Shown: in pieces, positions 1-9,071 of the stretch
Layout of the letters: each line of letters opens with the position of its first letter
How positions within the stretch are numbered: position 1 is the stretch's first letter
Assembly (NCBI GenBank): GCA_038207155.1
Contig: JBBRAB010000003.1
Location: forward strand, 186,001-250,000
Origin: FEN-1139 sp038207155
GTDB taxonomy: Bacteria; Myxococcota_A; Polyangia; Polyangiales; Polyangiaceae
DNA length: 64,000 nucleotides
Direction: 5' to 3'
Made by a program: the position numbers and the translations under genes
Notes under the pieces: model-generated
Databases searched by the model: none
The model's input: the letters and a program-made list of their open reading frames with translations, nothing else
What the model was told of the DNA's origin: nothing

Positions 1-1078
1 CACGAACAAGGCGCCGGTAAAGATGTACCTCGGCGCCGGCAACGACAGCGTGGCGACCGCGGCCTCCACCCTGATCATGGCGCTCTACGGTGGTGACGGT
101 AACGACACCTTCACCCAGACCGACAAGTCGACGGAGCTCATCTCCGGTGGCGCCGGGACCGACGTCGTCACCTATGCCGCCCGCGCGGCCGCAGTTACGG
201 CAACGATGACGACTGTCGCGTTGCTTGGAACGGGCGACGACGGAGAATCCGCTGAGGTCGACGATCTGGCGGACGACATCGAGACCATCGTGCTCGGCGC
301 CGGAGACGACGTTTTCACCTGCGGAACTCCCTCCTGCAACGTCACCGGTGGCGCTGGTAACGACACCCTCAACGGCGGAGCCGGTAACGACACCCTCAAT
401 GGTGGAACTGGCAACGACACGGTCAACGGTTTGGCCGGCGCGGACATCATTGACGGTGGCGACGGCAACGACACCATCGATGGTGGCGTCGCTGACGACA
501 AGCTGACGGGCGGCCTCGGTGACGACACCCTGCTCGGAAACGACGGCAAGGACACGCTCACCTGCGGCGCCGGAAATGACACCACGGACGGCGGCCTTGG
601 CGACGACGACATCAAGGGTGAAGCCGGCAACGACACCCTCGCGGGTGGCGCTGGCAACGACAAGCTCGACGGCGGCGTCGGCGACGACACCTTCGACGAA
701 GGCGGCGCATCCAACGGCGGTGACGCTCTGACGGGTGGCGACGGCATCGACACCCTCACCTACGCCGGTCGAGCCAATCCGGTCATCGTGACCCTAGGCG
801 CCGGAACGACCAACGACGGCGAGTCCAATGAGAAGGATGATGCCAAGGTGGACATTGAGAACGTAATCGGCGGCGCTGGAGACGACACCCTGACGGGCAG
901 CGACGTGGCCAACGAGATCGTCGGCGGAGCCGGTGTTGACACCCTCGCGGGTGGCAAGGGCGACGACACGATCGAGGGCGGTCTCGGTCTGGACGTCATC
1001 GACTGCGGCGAAGGCATCGACGTCTACCTCGACGTCACCCTCGCGGCGGGCAACCCGATCAACTGCGAATTCCCCTGA
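1..1078 (+). CDS. RTX-type calcium-binding repeat protein, 5' end outside window
   Basis: The reading frame is already open at base 2, where it encodes TNKAPVKM, matching ITNKAPVKVY at about residue 181 of the paralogue immediately downstream. Roughly 180 N-terminal residues therefore lie outside the window. The visible 358 residues are mostly Asp/Gly/Asn-rich nonapeptides of the hemolysin type (GGAGNDTLN, GGDGNDTID) that fold as a calcium-binding parallel beta-roll. They fall in blocks near bases 340-700 and 880-1010, separated by a spacer rich in acidic residues. Such repeats bind Ca2+ and fold outside the cell. By analogy with the neighbour, the missing N-terminus probably carries a lipoprotein signal rather than a type I secretion route; that is inference. 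The stop is TGA at 1076-1078. RTX family is secure, role unknown. Confidence 0.85.
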   Translation, partial: TNKAPVKMYLGAGNDSVATAASTLIMALYGGDGNDTFTQTDKSTELISGGAGTDVVTYAARAAAVTATMTTVALLGTGDDGESAEVDDLADDIETIVLGAGDDVFTCGTPSCNVTGGAGNDTLNGGAGNDTLNGGTGNDTVNGLAGADIIDGGDGNDTIDGGVADDKLTGGLGDDTLLGNDGKDTLTCGAGNDTTDGGLGDDDIKGEAGNDTLAGGAGNDKLDGGVGDDTFDEGGASNGGDALTGGDGIDTLTYAGRANPVIVTLGAGTTNDGESNEKDDAKVDIENVIGGAGDDTLTGSDVANEIVGGAGVDTLAGGKGDDTIEGGLGLDVIDCGEGIDVYLDVTLAAGNPINCEFP

Positions 1079-1105
1079 TGCTGGTTGCCTCCTAACTGAT
1101 GGAAT

Positions 1106-1132
1106 CTCGGTCCTTCTCCCAGGGGGACCGAG
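1106..1132 (+). terminator. hairpin after the first RTX gene
   Basis: An 8-bp perfect stem, CTCGGTCC (1106-1113) with GGACCGAG (1125-1132), stands 28 bases after the stop of the first RTX gene. No T-tract follows, so an intrinsic terminator is possible but unproven. Confidence 0.4.
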
Positions 1133-1325
1133 GTGCTCCGCGGGCTGGTGGAGCTCGACGGAGACCTTCGGAGCCTGCTGCAGCCTTGCAGCGGGCTCCA
1201 CCTACTTGGGGCCAGGGCTTTTCTGGCCGACCGCGCCTCCAAACGGCGCCAGCGGTGCCCGTGCACGGTTCTTGCGTCCTCGCCGTCGACGGTCGTCGCA
1301 CGACACGGCCCAACCCCTCGGGAAC

Positions 1326-2933
1326 ATGATGAGAAAGCTATTCGGATCGCTCGCTGTGACCCTGTTGGCCGCTTCAGTTCTCGGCTGCGCCGACGACGCG
1401 AGCGAGCCACGGCCCAGTCTCGACCGGGACAACCCGTTCCGCGAGCTCGAACAGGCTGCAATCACGCAGATCCAGGGCACCATCACGGGAGACACGACAG
1501 ACGTCGTGATCGGCATGGCCGATGGGGACATTGCCATCGTGGGACAGCGGCTCAGCGATGGCGCGCTGCTCGTGAACGGCTACGCCGTGACGCTCGGCGG
1601 ACAGCTGGTCTTGGCGACAGGTGTCAAATCCTTGGCGATCACTGGTGCAAACGCCAAGCGCGAGCGACTGGTGCTCGATTTTTCTAACGGTTACTTCGCC
1701 AAGGGGAGCTCCACCCCCAGCGAGGGCATTTTTATCGATCTGGGCGACAGCGACGGCAGTCTCGACAATGACTCCGTTGGCATCAAGCTCGGCGCGACCT
1801 CAGATGTGATGACGGTCACCGCTAACCGCATCAGTACGGATCTCGATGAGTGGGAAGACCTTCAGATTACCAACAAGGCGCCAGTCAAAGTCTACGGCGG
1901 CGGCGGCAATGACACGATCGAGACCTATGGCTCGCTCTTTACCATGGCTCTGTACGGCGGGGACGGTAACGACACCTTCACCCAAACCGACATCTCTTCG
2001 GAGCGTATTTCGGGCGGAGCCGGCACTGACACGGTCAGCTATGCCGGCAGGCTCTGGGACGTCTCGGTCAGCTTGAGCACGGTCGTATTGCTCGGCATCC
2101 CCGACGACGGTCAACTCGGTGAAAACGACGATATCGCCGACGATATCGAGCTCATCATCCTTGGAGAAGGCAACGACACGCTCACCTGTGGCCTTCCGAG
2201 CTGTTCGGTCACGGGTGGTCCCGGTGACGACGTGATCACAGGTGGAAATGGCAACGACAGCTTGATTGGCGAGGCCGGCAGCGACACACTGACCGGTGGA
2301 CTCGGCAATGACGTCCTTAACGCCGGTGACGACAACGACAGTCTCAACGGCGGACTCGGCAATGACACCCTGACAGGTGGCAACGGGGACGACACCCTTA
2401 CTGGTGGTGACGGCAAAGACACCCTGACCTGCGGTGCCGGCAATGATACTGCTGATGGCGGGCTCGGCGACGATGATCTCAAAGGTGAAGCGGGCGATGA
2501 CCAGCTCACCGGTGGCGCTGGTAACGACAAGCTCGACGGCGGTCTGGGCGCCGACGTCCTACACGAAGGACCAATCACCAGCGGGGCCGACTCACTCACC
2601 GGTGGTGATGGGATCGACACCCTCGACTACAGCGAACGCACCCTGAACGTTACCGTGACCTTGGGGACAGGCGTGCTGAATGACGGCGAAAACCTCGAAA
2701 AAGACGACGCAAAGCTCGACATCGAGAATCTGCGCGGCGGCAGTGGGAACGATACTCTGACGGGCAACGACCTCGACAATGAGATCATCGGGGGTGGCGG
2801 CGACGACATCATTTCCGGCGGCAAGGGCAACGACACGATCGAGGGCGGCACCGGCACGGACACCATCGACTGCGGTGACGGCATGGACACGGTGTACGAC
2901 GAAAATGCCCAGCTAAGCTGCGAGCTTCCGTAG
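1326..2933 (+). CDS. RTX-type calcium-binding lipoprotein
   Basis: A 535-residue paralogue of the upstream gene. The open frame extends further upstream, but the start at ATG 1326 (or the adjacent ATG 1329) gives a proper signal peptide: MMRKL, a hydrophobic stretch, then VLGC with the lipidated Cys at residue 21. Residues about 40-180 are a non-repetitive beta-rich domain. From about residue 185 the protein is RTX nonapeptides of the form GGxGNDTL with acidic spacers, ending in CELP like its neighbour (CEFP). Expected location is the outer membrane or cell surface, where Ca2+ would order the beta-roll. The ribosome binding site is weak. The tandem arrangement points to gene duplication. No type I secretion genes are near. 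Function is unknown. Confidence 0.88.
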   Translation: MMRKLFGSLAVTLLAASVLGCADDASEPRPSLDRDNPFRELEQAAITQIQGTITGDTTDVVIGMADGDIAIVGQRLSDGALLVNGYAVTLGGQLVLATGVKSLAITGANAKRERLVLDFSNGYFAKGSSTPSEGIFIDLGDSDGSLDNDSVGIKLGATSDVMTVTANRISTDLDEWEDLQITNKAPVKVYGGGGNDTIETYGSLFTMALYGGDGNDTFTQTDISSERISGGAGTDTVSYAGRLWDVSVSLSTVVLLGIPDDGQLGENDDIADDIELIILGEGNDTLTCGLPSCSVTGGPGDDVITGGNGNDSLIGEAGSDTLTGGLGNDVLNAGDDNDSLNGGLGNDTLTGGNGDDTLTGGDGKDTLTCGAGNDTADGGLGDDDLKGEAGDDQLTGGAGNDKLDGGLGADVLHEGPITSGADSLTGGDGIDTLDYSERTLNVTVTLGTGVLNDGENLEKDDAKLDIENLRGGSGNDTLTGNDLDNEIIGGGGDDIISGGKGNDTIEGGTGTDTIDCGDGMDTVYDENAQLSCELP

Positions 2934-2950
2934 CCGGCGGCAGCGCGCTC

Positions 2951-3000
2951 GCGACGTGCTGTCCGATGCGGGGCCGCGACGTGCTGTCCGATGCGGGGCC
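2951..3000. repeat. perfect 25-bp tandem repeat, two copies
   Basis: Bases 2951-2975 and 2976-3000 are identical, beginning GCGACGTGCTGTCCG. They lie 18 bases after the stop of the second RTX gene and begin a GC-rich repeat patch that fills the gap to the next gene. Confidence 0.9.
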
Positions 3001-3002
3001 GC

Positions 3003-3097
3003 GTCGCGCGCTCGCGTCCGCCGCGCAGTCCGCCGCGCAGTTCGCCGATAGTCGCGTCGCGCGCTCGCGTCCGCCGCTCAGTTCGCCGATAGTCGCG
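3003..3097. repeat. imperfect direct repeats, about 53-bp period
   Basis: The block GTCGCGCGCTCGCGTCCGCC occurs at 3003 and again at 3056. Each copy is followed by a near-identical CAGTTCGCCGATAGTCGCG, with 12 extra bases in the first copy. With the 25-bp repeat this accounts for most of the 415-base gap 2934-3348, in which no convincing gene is visible. Confidence 0.8.
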
Positions 3098-3348
3098 CCG
3101 TGCTGTGCGAGCGCGCTCGCGTCGCGCTCCGAGTCGCGCGTCCGGCGGACGCGTCAAAGGTGTGACCGGCATGTCCGGCCCGTGTCAGTTTGCTGACGCT
3201 GCTGACCCACCCCTTCTCGAGGTCCGTGCACTCGCGGCGCCTGAGTTGGAGCTGCGCGCCGTGTCAATTCCGGCAGTTGCGCAGGAGTGGGGTCGCGCTC
3301 CCCACCTCTGCGACATTGGGCACGGGGCTTGCGTTTGTGGCGGACCTC

Positions 3349-4485
3349 ATGCGCAAATCATCAAACAGTTCCGTGGTCGGGGGCATTCTGGGGACACTCG
3401 GGGCTGCCGTCGTGCTCATGGCATGTAGTTCGAGTTCAAGCGGTGGCGACGGTCCTGCTGCCGCCGCAGGTGCAGGCGCAGGTCAGGGCGGCTCTGGAGC
3501 CACTGCTTCTGGTGGCAAGGCCGGTACGGGCGGTCACACGACGACTGGCGGCACCGGGGGAATCAGCGGAACCGGCGGCACCGTCGGCACCGGCGGCACT
3601 GGCGGCACGCTCCCCGTGCTGCCGGATGGGGCGCCCCAGATCTCGCAGGCTGCATTCTTCAGCACGGAGCGCGGTCCTCGCATGATTGCGGAGGGAACCG
3701 TACCCGACAAGACGCTCACGACGCTTCGCCTCTCGTTTTACGGGGCCGACGGCAAACCGGTCACGATCGACATCGACGGCGACGGGGCGCTCGATGCCTC
3801 CTCCTTTGAGAGCCAGAATCCTTGGACTGGCGGACAATACTTTTTCCTCGAAAACCAGAGTGCGACCACCTTCGAGCCGAAGGTCACGCAGATCGGGGTC
3901 GAGGTGACCGACGCGGACGGCCGAAAGAGCAATCTGGTCAAGGCAACACTCGATGCGCGAACCGAACGCAAGGTTGGCGCCAGCTGTGACCCACGCGGGT
4001 TTGATCACTGCGCCGCGGGAGCCCTCTGCCTACCAGTGGGCGCTGCGGGGTCCTGCGTTGCCGAGTCTGGGGCAGCTGCCAAACGCTGCGCGGATGCGTC
4101 CGAACTCAAGCTGCCGGGAGCCACCAAGCCAGTAATTGTCCCCCTAAACGGACCTGATCTCTGGAGCGCGCCGGCTGGTTGCACGGGTCTGGTGGGAGCC
4201 GAACATGGTCAGGGTATCGTGCGACTCACGCTGACCGCGGCAGTCAAGGAACTCAGCCTCTCGACGGTCAACGCAGGCACTGGCGGAGACACCATGTTGA
4301 CGCTGGTGCAAGGCTGTGATGTGAGCGGCACCATCGTGGGGTGCAACGACGACGCGACTAGCAAGCCCCGTGAGGTTCGCGCCAAACTCAGCCTCAAGGA
4401 TCTTGCCGCCGGCGACTATGTCATCGTCATCGAGTCGATGAACCTCGCAGCAACGCAGGCCGAGCTGACGATCACGACCCCCTAG
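3349..4485 (+). CDS. secreted lipoprotein with Gly-rich linker and PPC-like C-terminal domain
   Basis: The open frame begins earlier, but ATG 3349 gives MRKSSNSS followed by a hydrophobic segment and the lipobox LMAC, so a 378-residue lipoprotein is preferred. After the Cys comes a Ser-rich patch and a Gly/Thr/Ala linker (GGTGGISGTGGT), then a beta-rich middle domain with an Asp-rich DIDGDGALD stretch that could bind Ca2+, a short Cys-containing segment, and a C-terminal domain of about 110 residues. That last domain has the look of pre-peptidase C-terminal (PPC) beta-sandwiches: LTLVQGCD, GCNDD, LAAGDYVIVIES. The downstream gene has the same C-terminal architecture 15 bases away, so the two are probably co-transcribed paralogues. 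Likely cell-surface; exact role unknown. Confidence 0.85.
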   Translation: MRKSSNSSVVGGILGTLGAAVVLMACSSSSSGGDGPAAAAGAGAGQGGSGATASGGKAGTGGHTTTGGTGGISGTGGTVGTGGTGGTLPVLPDGAPQISQAAFFSTERGPRMIAEGTVPDKTLTTLRLSFYGADGKPVTIDIDGDGALDASSFESQNPWTGGQYFFLENQSATTFEPKVTQIGVEVTDADGRKSNLVKATLDARTERKVGASCDPRGFDHCAAGALCLPVGAAGSCVAESGAAAKRCADASELKLPGATKPVIVPLNGPDLWSAPAGCTGLVGAEHGQGIVRLTLTAAVKELSLSTVNAGTGGDTMLTLVQGCDVSGTIVGCNDDATSKPREVRAKLSLKDLAAGDYVIVIESMNLAATQAELTITTP

Positions 4486-4500
4486 GCGAAGCAGGTAGTG

Positions 4501-6159
4501 ATGCAGGCCAGCCGATTGTCCAGATTTGCCCAACTTGCTCTGTTGGGGACCGTGATTTCCTGTCAGCGCGCTCTCTCGCTCAACGAACGTCCGCTACAGG
4601 GCGGCACGGACGCTGGCGGTCAGGGAGGGGCGACCAGCGCTACCGGCGGAGCGGGAGCTGGCGGCGCTGCCGGAGCCCACTCCGGAGGCACCTCGACGGG
4701 TGGTCACGCGACGGGTGGTCACGCGACGGGTGGTCATGCCAACGCAGGTGGCGCGGGTGGAGTTACCAGCAGCGGTGGGTCGATTGCGACGGGCGGAAAC
4801 GCTGGTGCCGCTGGCGCAGGTGGTGTTCCCCACATCGAGGCGCCGCTCAAGCTCACCCGGGTCGACGCGACACAGAGCGGAAAGCTGGGCAAGGACATCT
4901 CCCTGCACGTCCTTGGCTCTGCGACGACCGGCTCGATTGCGTCGGTGGAGGTGACGATCCTCGACTCGTCGAAGCGCTCGGTTCAAGCCTTCGACACGAA
5001 CAAGGACGGGAAACTGGACTCGGCGACTCTCGGCTACGTACCGACCACCGCCCCCAAGACGGCCGATTTCGATCTGCCGATCCAGCTGCTCGGCGCCATG
5101 GTTCCAAACGCGGCTTCGGTGCGCGTGGTCATCAAGGATAAGACCGGCGCCTCCACGACCTCGACGACCGTGTGGCCCATCACCACGCAGCTCATTGCCA
5201 ATGACGGGGACGCTTGTGATCCTGCCTATCTGGCGAGTCGCTGCGCCGACAGTCTCGTGTGCAGCGGAGTCCCACCGACCTGCAGCACTGGTACGGCGCC
5301 GACCATCACCCGAGCCGTCTACACGCGGAATGAATTTGGTCCCATCCTTGGGATTGAAGGGCTCGATCCAGACAATGACGTCGTTTCGATTCACCTCGAG
5401 TTCCTCTCGGACGGGGGCGATCCAGTTCAGGTGCCGCTCAATGGGGATGGCAGCTCCCCGCAGGGTTCGTTTGATCTTACCAGTAGTATCCTCACGCTCA
5501 ACGGTACGTTCTCGCTAACCAACCAGTCCATGGTCGATTTCGACCTATTGGTACCTCAGCTTGCGCTGACGCCCGTTGACAGTCGGGGCAAGAGCGGTGC
5601 AACGCAGCGAGTCAAGATCGCCGATCCGGTCATGCAGGCCACGGGCAAGAGCTGTGATCTGCTCGGTTCACAACTCTGCGGCACTGGCCTGGTCTGTTCG
5701 GTGACGCCACCGGCACTGATCGGCAAGTGCGACGCGCTCAGCACGGTCCAGACCGCGCAGTGCAAGGCCGCGCAAGTGCTCAACGCCGATGCTGTAGTCA
5801 CGCAGATCACGGGAACTCTGGATGGTGTCGCTCTCTGGGACGTGCCTTCAGGCTGTGCGTCGCCCAATGCGAGTGGTAACAATCGTCCGGACACCGTGGT
5901 CGTGCTCAAGCTGACCAAGCCCGCGCCAATCTTGAAGCTCAGTACCGCTGTGGCTCCGACCAACTCGGATACGCTGCTCTTCGTGCTGCCCAGCTGTAAC
6001 TCGCTCTCCGACGCAAGTCTGGTGTGCGGAGACGACGTGGTCGGTGAGCGTCGCGCGGAGGTCATCATGACCAATGTTGCCGCAGGAACTTACTACATCG
6101 TGGTCAAGTCGAATGCTAGCCAAGGTGGTCCGTTTGGATTGAAGGCCGAACGGTTGTAG
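4501..6159 (+). CDS. secreted lipoprotein, paralogue of the preceding gene
   Basis: A 552-residue protein. ATG 4501 is preferred to the GTG three bases earlier; AGCAGGT lies just upstream as a ribosome binding site. The N-terminus has a hydrophobic segment ending VISC, a plausible lipobox. A long low-complexity linker follows, with three in-frame copies of a 15-base unit encoding TGGHA (about 4700-4740). Two beta-rich domains come next, each followed by a small Cys-rich module (CDPAYLASRC and CDLLGSQLC). The C-terminal PPC-like domain shares SGC, LLFVLPSCN, CGDD and AAGTYYIVVKS with the upstream neighbour. Presumed surface-exposed; no enzymatic motif was seen. Confidence 0.85.
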   Translation: MQASRLSRFAQLALLGTVISCQRALSLNERPLQGGTDAGGQGGATSATGGAGAGGAAGAHSGGTSTGGHATGGHATGGHANAGGAGGVTSSGGSIATGGNAGAAGAGGVPHIEAPLKLTRVDATQSGKLGKDISLHVLGSATTGSIASVEVTILDSSKRSVQAFDTNKDGKLDSATLGYVPTTAPKTADFDLPIQLLGAMVPNAASVRVVIKDKTGASTTSTTVWPITTQLIANDGDACDPAYLASRCADSLVCSGVPPTCSTGTAPTITRAVYTRNEFGPILGIEGLDPDNDVVSIHLEFLSDGGDPVQVPLNGDGSSPQGSFDLTSSILTLNGTFSLTNQSMVDFDLLVPQLALTPVDSRGKSGATQRVKIADPVMQATGKSCDLLGSQLCGTGLVCSVTPPALIGKCDALSTVQTAQCKAAQVLNADAVVTQITGTLDGVALWDVPSGCASPNASGNNRPDTVVVLKLTKPAPILKLSTAVAPTNSDTLLFVLPSCNSLSDASLVCGDDVVGERRAEVIMTNVAAGTYYIVVKSNASQGGPFGLKAERL

Positions 6160-6347
6160 CGGTCTCGCGTATGTCCGCATATTGGTTTTGCACGGCGCGG
6201 TGGACGCGAGAGCGCCACTGCGCCGCGGCGATTGAACCCAATGGCGCGCCCGGTCGGAACATGACATAGCGGGCGTTGGTCGTCCCCCTGGTTTGATGCT
6301 CATCACGAGTCGCAAGCACCGGGCGATCCCTCGACCTTGGAGAGCCC

Positions 6348-7121
6348 GTGCTTCATTCCCTGACGTCCCACCTGACTCATTTTCTGACCCCCGAGCGCAT
6401 CATGCCGCTCATTCGGGCCCTGGCCTTTTTGGTGCTCGGGCTGCCCCTGTCCAGGCTCGTGGGGGCCTGGTTGGCGCGACACATCTCGCGGCGTTTCGGG
6501 CCTGAACACGCTCCGTTGGCGCGGCGCTTCGGGAGCTGGGGCCTCTCGATGATGGCGATCGCCGCGGCCCTGCAGGAGCTCGGCTTTCAGATTGGCGTAC
6601 TGCTCGGTGCGGCGGGCGTGTTGACCGTCGCGGTTGGTTTTGCCGCGCAGACGACGCTCTCGAATGTCATCAGCGGTCTGTTCTTGATGGGCGAAGCCCC
6701 GTTTGCGCTGGGCGACGAGATCGAGGTCGACGGGGTTGTGGGAGAGGTGCTTTCGATCGACATCCTGTCGACCAAGATCCGCACCCCAGAAAACGACTAC
6801 GTTCGGATCCCCAACGAGCTCGTGCTCAAGACCAAGCTAAAGAACCTGACGCGCTTTGAAGCGTCGCGCCTGCAAATCGATTTTGCGGTCCCGCGGACGG
6901 CGAATCTCGACGAGCTGCGAACTCAGCTCCGCGAGCTGCTCGCGCTGGAACCAAGCTGCGCCGCGTCCCCGCAGCCCGAGCTCCACCTCAAGACGATCGG
7001 CGCCGCGCTGGACGTTTCGCTCATCGTGTGGACGACGGCACCGCAATCGCGTGAGGCCAAGGCCGCCATCATGAAGCGGAGTTTGGAGCTCCTGACCGGC
7101 CTTGACGCCCGCCGGGCTTAG
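6348..7121 (+). CDS. MscS-family small-conductance mechanosensitive channel
   Basis: A 257-residue membrane protein starting at GTG 6348, with GGAG a few bases upstream; ATG 6402 is an alternative. MscS channels form heptamers that open under membrane tension to release solutes. N-terminal hydrophobic helices lead into the pore-lining helix and its continuation, seen here as GAAGVLTVAVGFAAQTTLSN. The beta domain follows (GEAPFALGDEIEVDGVVGEV, then IRTPENDYVRIPNELVL), as in MscS. The C-terminal alpha/beta domain is shortened. At 257 residues it is near the minimal family size. It stands alone, with no operon partner. Confidence 0.92.
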   Translation: MLHSLTSHLTHFLTPERIMPLIRALAFLVLGLPLSRLVGAWLARHISRRFGPEHAPLARRFGSWGLSMMAIAAALQELGFQIGVLLGAAGVLTVAVGFAAQTTLSNVISGLFLMGEAPFALGDEIEVDGVVGEVLSIDILSTKIRTPENDYVRIPNELVLKTKLKNLTRFEASRLQIDFAVPRTANLDELRTQLRELLALEPSCAASPQPELHLKTIGAALDVSLIVWTTAPQSREAKAAIMKRSLELLTGLDARRA

Positions 7122-7270
7122 TCGCAACCCGAGTCGGTCGCTGTAGACGCGGGCTGGCCCGGGCTCGAATTCCGCCGCCCTCGAGCCAGTCCTGTCGGGC
7201 TCAACGACCCAAACCTGCCGGGGTCCGCCCGTCAGAGCCCAATTTTATCGAAGGTCCGCCAATCCGCGCT

Positions 7271-7558
7271 ATGATGTCGGCCGTGACTTCTGAGCTCGAC
7301 TTGCAGGAAATCCGGCGCCGAATCGACGACGTCGACGCAAAAATCCTCGCTCTGTTCGCTGAGCGCGTCGAGCTCGTGCTGGAGGTTGGGCGCTACAAGC
7401 GTGAGCGGAACCTGGCCGTCTATGACCCCGATCGTGAACGCAAGGTGCTCGAGCGGCTCACCGAGCTGGCGCCGGCGGGGCTTTCGCCTCAGGTCATTCG
7501 CCGGGTGTTCGAGCGCATCATCGATGAGTCACGCCGCATCGAGCAGCATGACGTCTAG
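7271..7558 (+). CDS. aroQ: chorismate mutase, AroQ class (type II)
   Basis: A 95-residue stand-alone chorismate mutase, which converts chorismate to prephenate at the branch towards Phe and Tyr. The all-helical AroQ fold is recognisable: helix 1 has LQEIRRRIDDVDAKILALFAE, followed by the conserved GRYKRERN, the DPDRERK turn that supplies the Asp/Arg/Glu cluster, and C-terminal ESRRIEQ with the conserved Ser and Gln. The size matches monofunctional AroQ domains; no fused prephenate dehydratase or dehydrogenase is present. Start is ATG 7271 or ATG 7274. The last six codons lie within a 63-bp tandem duplication that continues past the stop. Confidence 0.93.
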   Translation: MMSAVTSELDLQEIRRRIDDVDAKILALFAERVELVLEVGRYKRERNLAVYDPDRERKVLERLTELAPAGLSPQVIRRVFERIIDESRRIEQHDV

Positions 7559-7663
7559 CGGCTAGTGCGGCGTGTGAATCCCGCCATCGTGCTCCACGGT
7601 ATCGAGCAGCATGACGTCTAGCGGCTAGTGCAGCGTGTGAATCCCGCCATCGTGCTCCACGGT
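7538..7663. repeat. 63-bp tandem duplication spanning two convergent gene ends
   Basis: Bases 7538-7600 and 7601-7663 differ at a single position. Each copy holds the aroQ C-terminal codons (IEQHDV and stop) reading right and the C-terminal codons of the peptidase gene reading left. The extra half-copies are non-functional gene tails, indicating a recent duplication. Confidence 0.95.
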
Positions 7664-8863
7664 AGGGATCTCGGGATCGGTCGGCATCATCGGGCGCGTG
7701 GTGGGAGCGAGCCGCGTTGTCGGGTGAGACAGCACGATGTGCACCCGCTCGGTCTCGCGGAGTGCTGCAGCCTGCGCGGCTGCGCGCAGCGCGTCCTCAG
7801 CCGCTTCCTCCCGACCCCAGCGCGCTAAAATGGTCTGGCTGCGAACGCGCCTGCGGTGATAGCCCCAGAAGAACAGCCCGATGATCCCGATCCACAGCAC
7901 CCCCGCGCTCGTGAGCACGGGCCAGAAGCTGTACCGACGCGCGACGTCCTCACGCCACTCAAACTCCAGGGTATTGCGATCGATCCCAAAGGAATCCATC
8001 ATCGCACGCTCGAACGGTACCCCCGTGGACAGGCGCTCGACGAGCGAGCTAAAGCGATAGCGATCCTGTCCGCGCGCCAGGTAGCGAACGACGTCTGCAG
8101 CCTCCGCATAGGCGATCGAGACGTCCGTAGCGTTGGCGGGAAAGCTGCGCTCGAGCTCACTCAGAGGCAGCAGTGAACCACCGAGCGTGGCGGTCCAGAG
8201 GGTCTGCAGTCGCGGAAGGGAGCTCTCCCCCGAAGCAAACACCGCGAAGCCCTCGTTGAACCAGCGAGGGACGAACTGACCCCGAGTGGCGTCATGCAGG
8301 GCCACGTGAGCGAGCTCATGCTTGAAGGTCTCCATGAGCTCAAGCCGTTCGCGGGCTTGGGGTGGCTCCAGCGTCAGCAAGATGAGACCAATCTCCGAGT
8401 AGGCTACGCCGGACGCATATTTCGGATAGGGCGCGCCTTCTGGCGCTAGCGTGGCCATTTCCCCGGGAGTCCGGGCGATTCGCACGCTGACGTCTTGCAG
8501 CACCGCGCGACCGAGCCGCTCACTCAACTCCTGCCGAGCCGCGTCCGCCATGTTGATGAGCGGTTGGATGCGTTCACGCACTTCAGGTGGGTAGGCAAAA
8601 TGGATCCAGCCGGCGTCGTGGCGATTGAAGCTGATCGGCGGAGCCGGACGGTGCAGCGAGGTCTCTGCCAGACGGGGCGCGTCGCTGGGTGCGACCGCCG
8701 TTGGCGCTTCAAGCGTCGTGGTGCCGAGACGAACGGGCTCAGTCGCATTCGCCACGTTCAGAGGCATGCCGAACAGCAACAGCGCGAACAACTGAGCTGT
8801 TGCGATCAATACCGCGAGGCTGCGGCGAAACCGACTTTTGGGTTTGGGCCGCTCAGTTGGCAT
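7625..8863 (-). CDS. membrane-anchored gluzincin-like metallopeptidase (peptidase MA-like)
   Basis: A 412-residue exported protein. The N-terminus is basic, then hydrophobic at residues about 15-38, ending ANA, a signal peptide or anchor. Residues 182-186 are HELAH, the zinc-binding HExxH helix, and NEGFAVFAS follows with Glu204 as the probable third ligand. This is the pattern of the peptidase MA/gluzincin group. Near the C-terminus a single hydrophobic helix (VLWIGIIGLFFWGY) is followed by Arg-rich residues, so the catalytic domain should sit outside the inner membrane with a cytoplasmic tail of about 70 residues. The substrate is unknown. It converges on aroQ, and both gene ends lie in a tandem duplication. 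Confidence 0.87.
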   Translation of the reverse strand: MPTERPKPKSRFRRSLAVLIATAQLFALLLFGMPLNVANATEPVRLGTTTLEAPTAVAPSDAPRLAETSLHRPAPPISFNRHDAGWIHFAYPPEVRERIQPLINMADAARQELSERLGRAVLQDVSVRIARTPGEMATLAPEGAPYPKYASGVAYSEIGLILLTLEPPQARERLELMETFKHELAHVALHDATRGQFVPRWFNEGFAVFASGESSLPRLQTLWTATLGGSLLPLSELERSFPANATDVSIAYAEAADVVRYLARGQDRYRFSSLVERLSTGVPFERAMMDSFGIDRNTLEFEWREDVARRYSFWPVLTSAGVLWIGIIGLFFWGYHRRRVRSQTILARWGREEAAEDALRAAAQAAALRETERVHIVLSHPTTRLAPTTRPMMPTDPEIPTVEHDGGIHTLH

Positions 8864-9071
8864 TTCCTGAACCTAAGGATGCCTCACAATCAAGTCAACT
8901 GCGTCTGTTGCAGGGGCCGGGAACCGGGCAGAATGCTGAACAGATTGGACCCTGCGGGGCAGCGACCCAGCGGGAGCATGGCCTGCTGGGACCCTTAGAC
9001 AAGCTGGGTCAGGGGGCGCAAACGCCTGTCTGAGAGGCCACCCGTGAGAGCCACGCCGTACCAACAGGCTG

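Noticed and set aside
172..759. Minus-strand Ser/Pro-rich frame opposite the first RTX gene
   Set aside because: It mirrors the Asp/Gly repeats of RTX DNA and shows no family feature.
2934..3348. Possible CRISPR-like array
   Set aside because: The repeats are tandem or unevenly spaced, GC-rich and without unique spacers; no cas genes are present.
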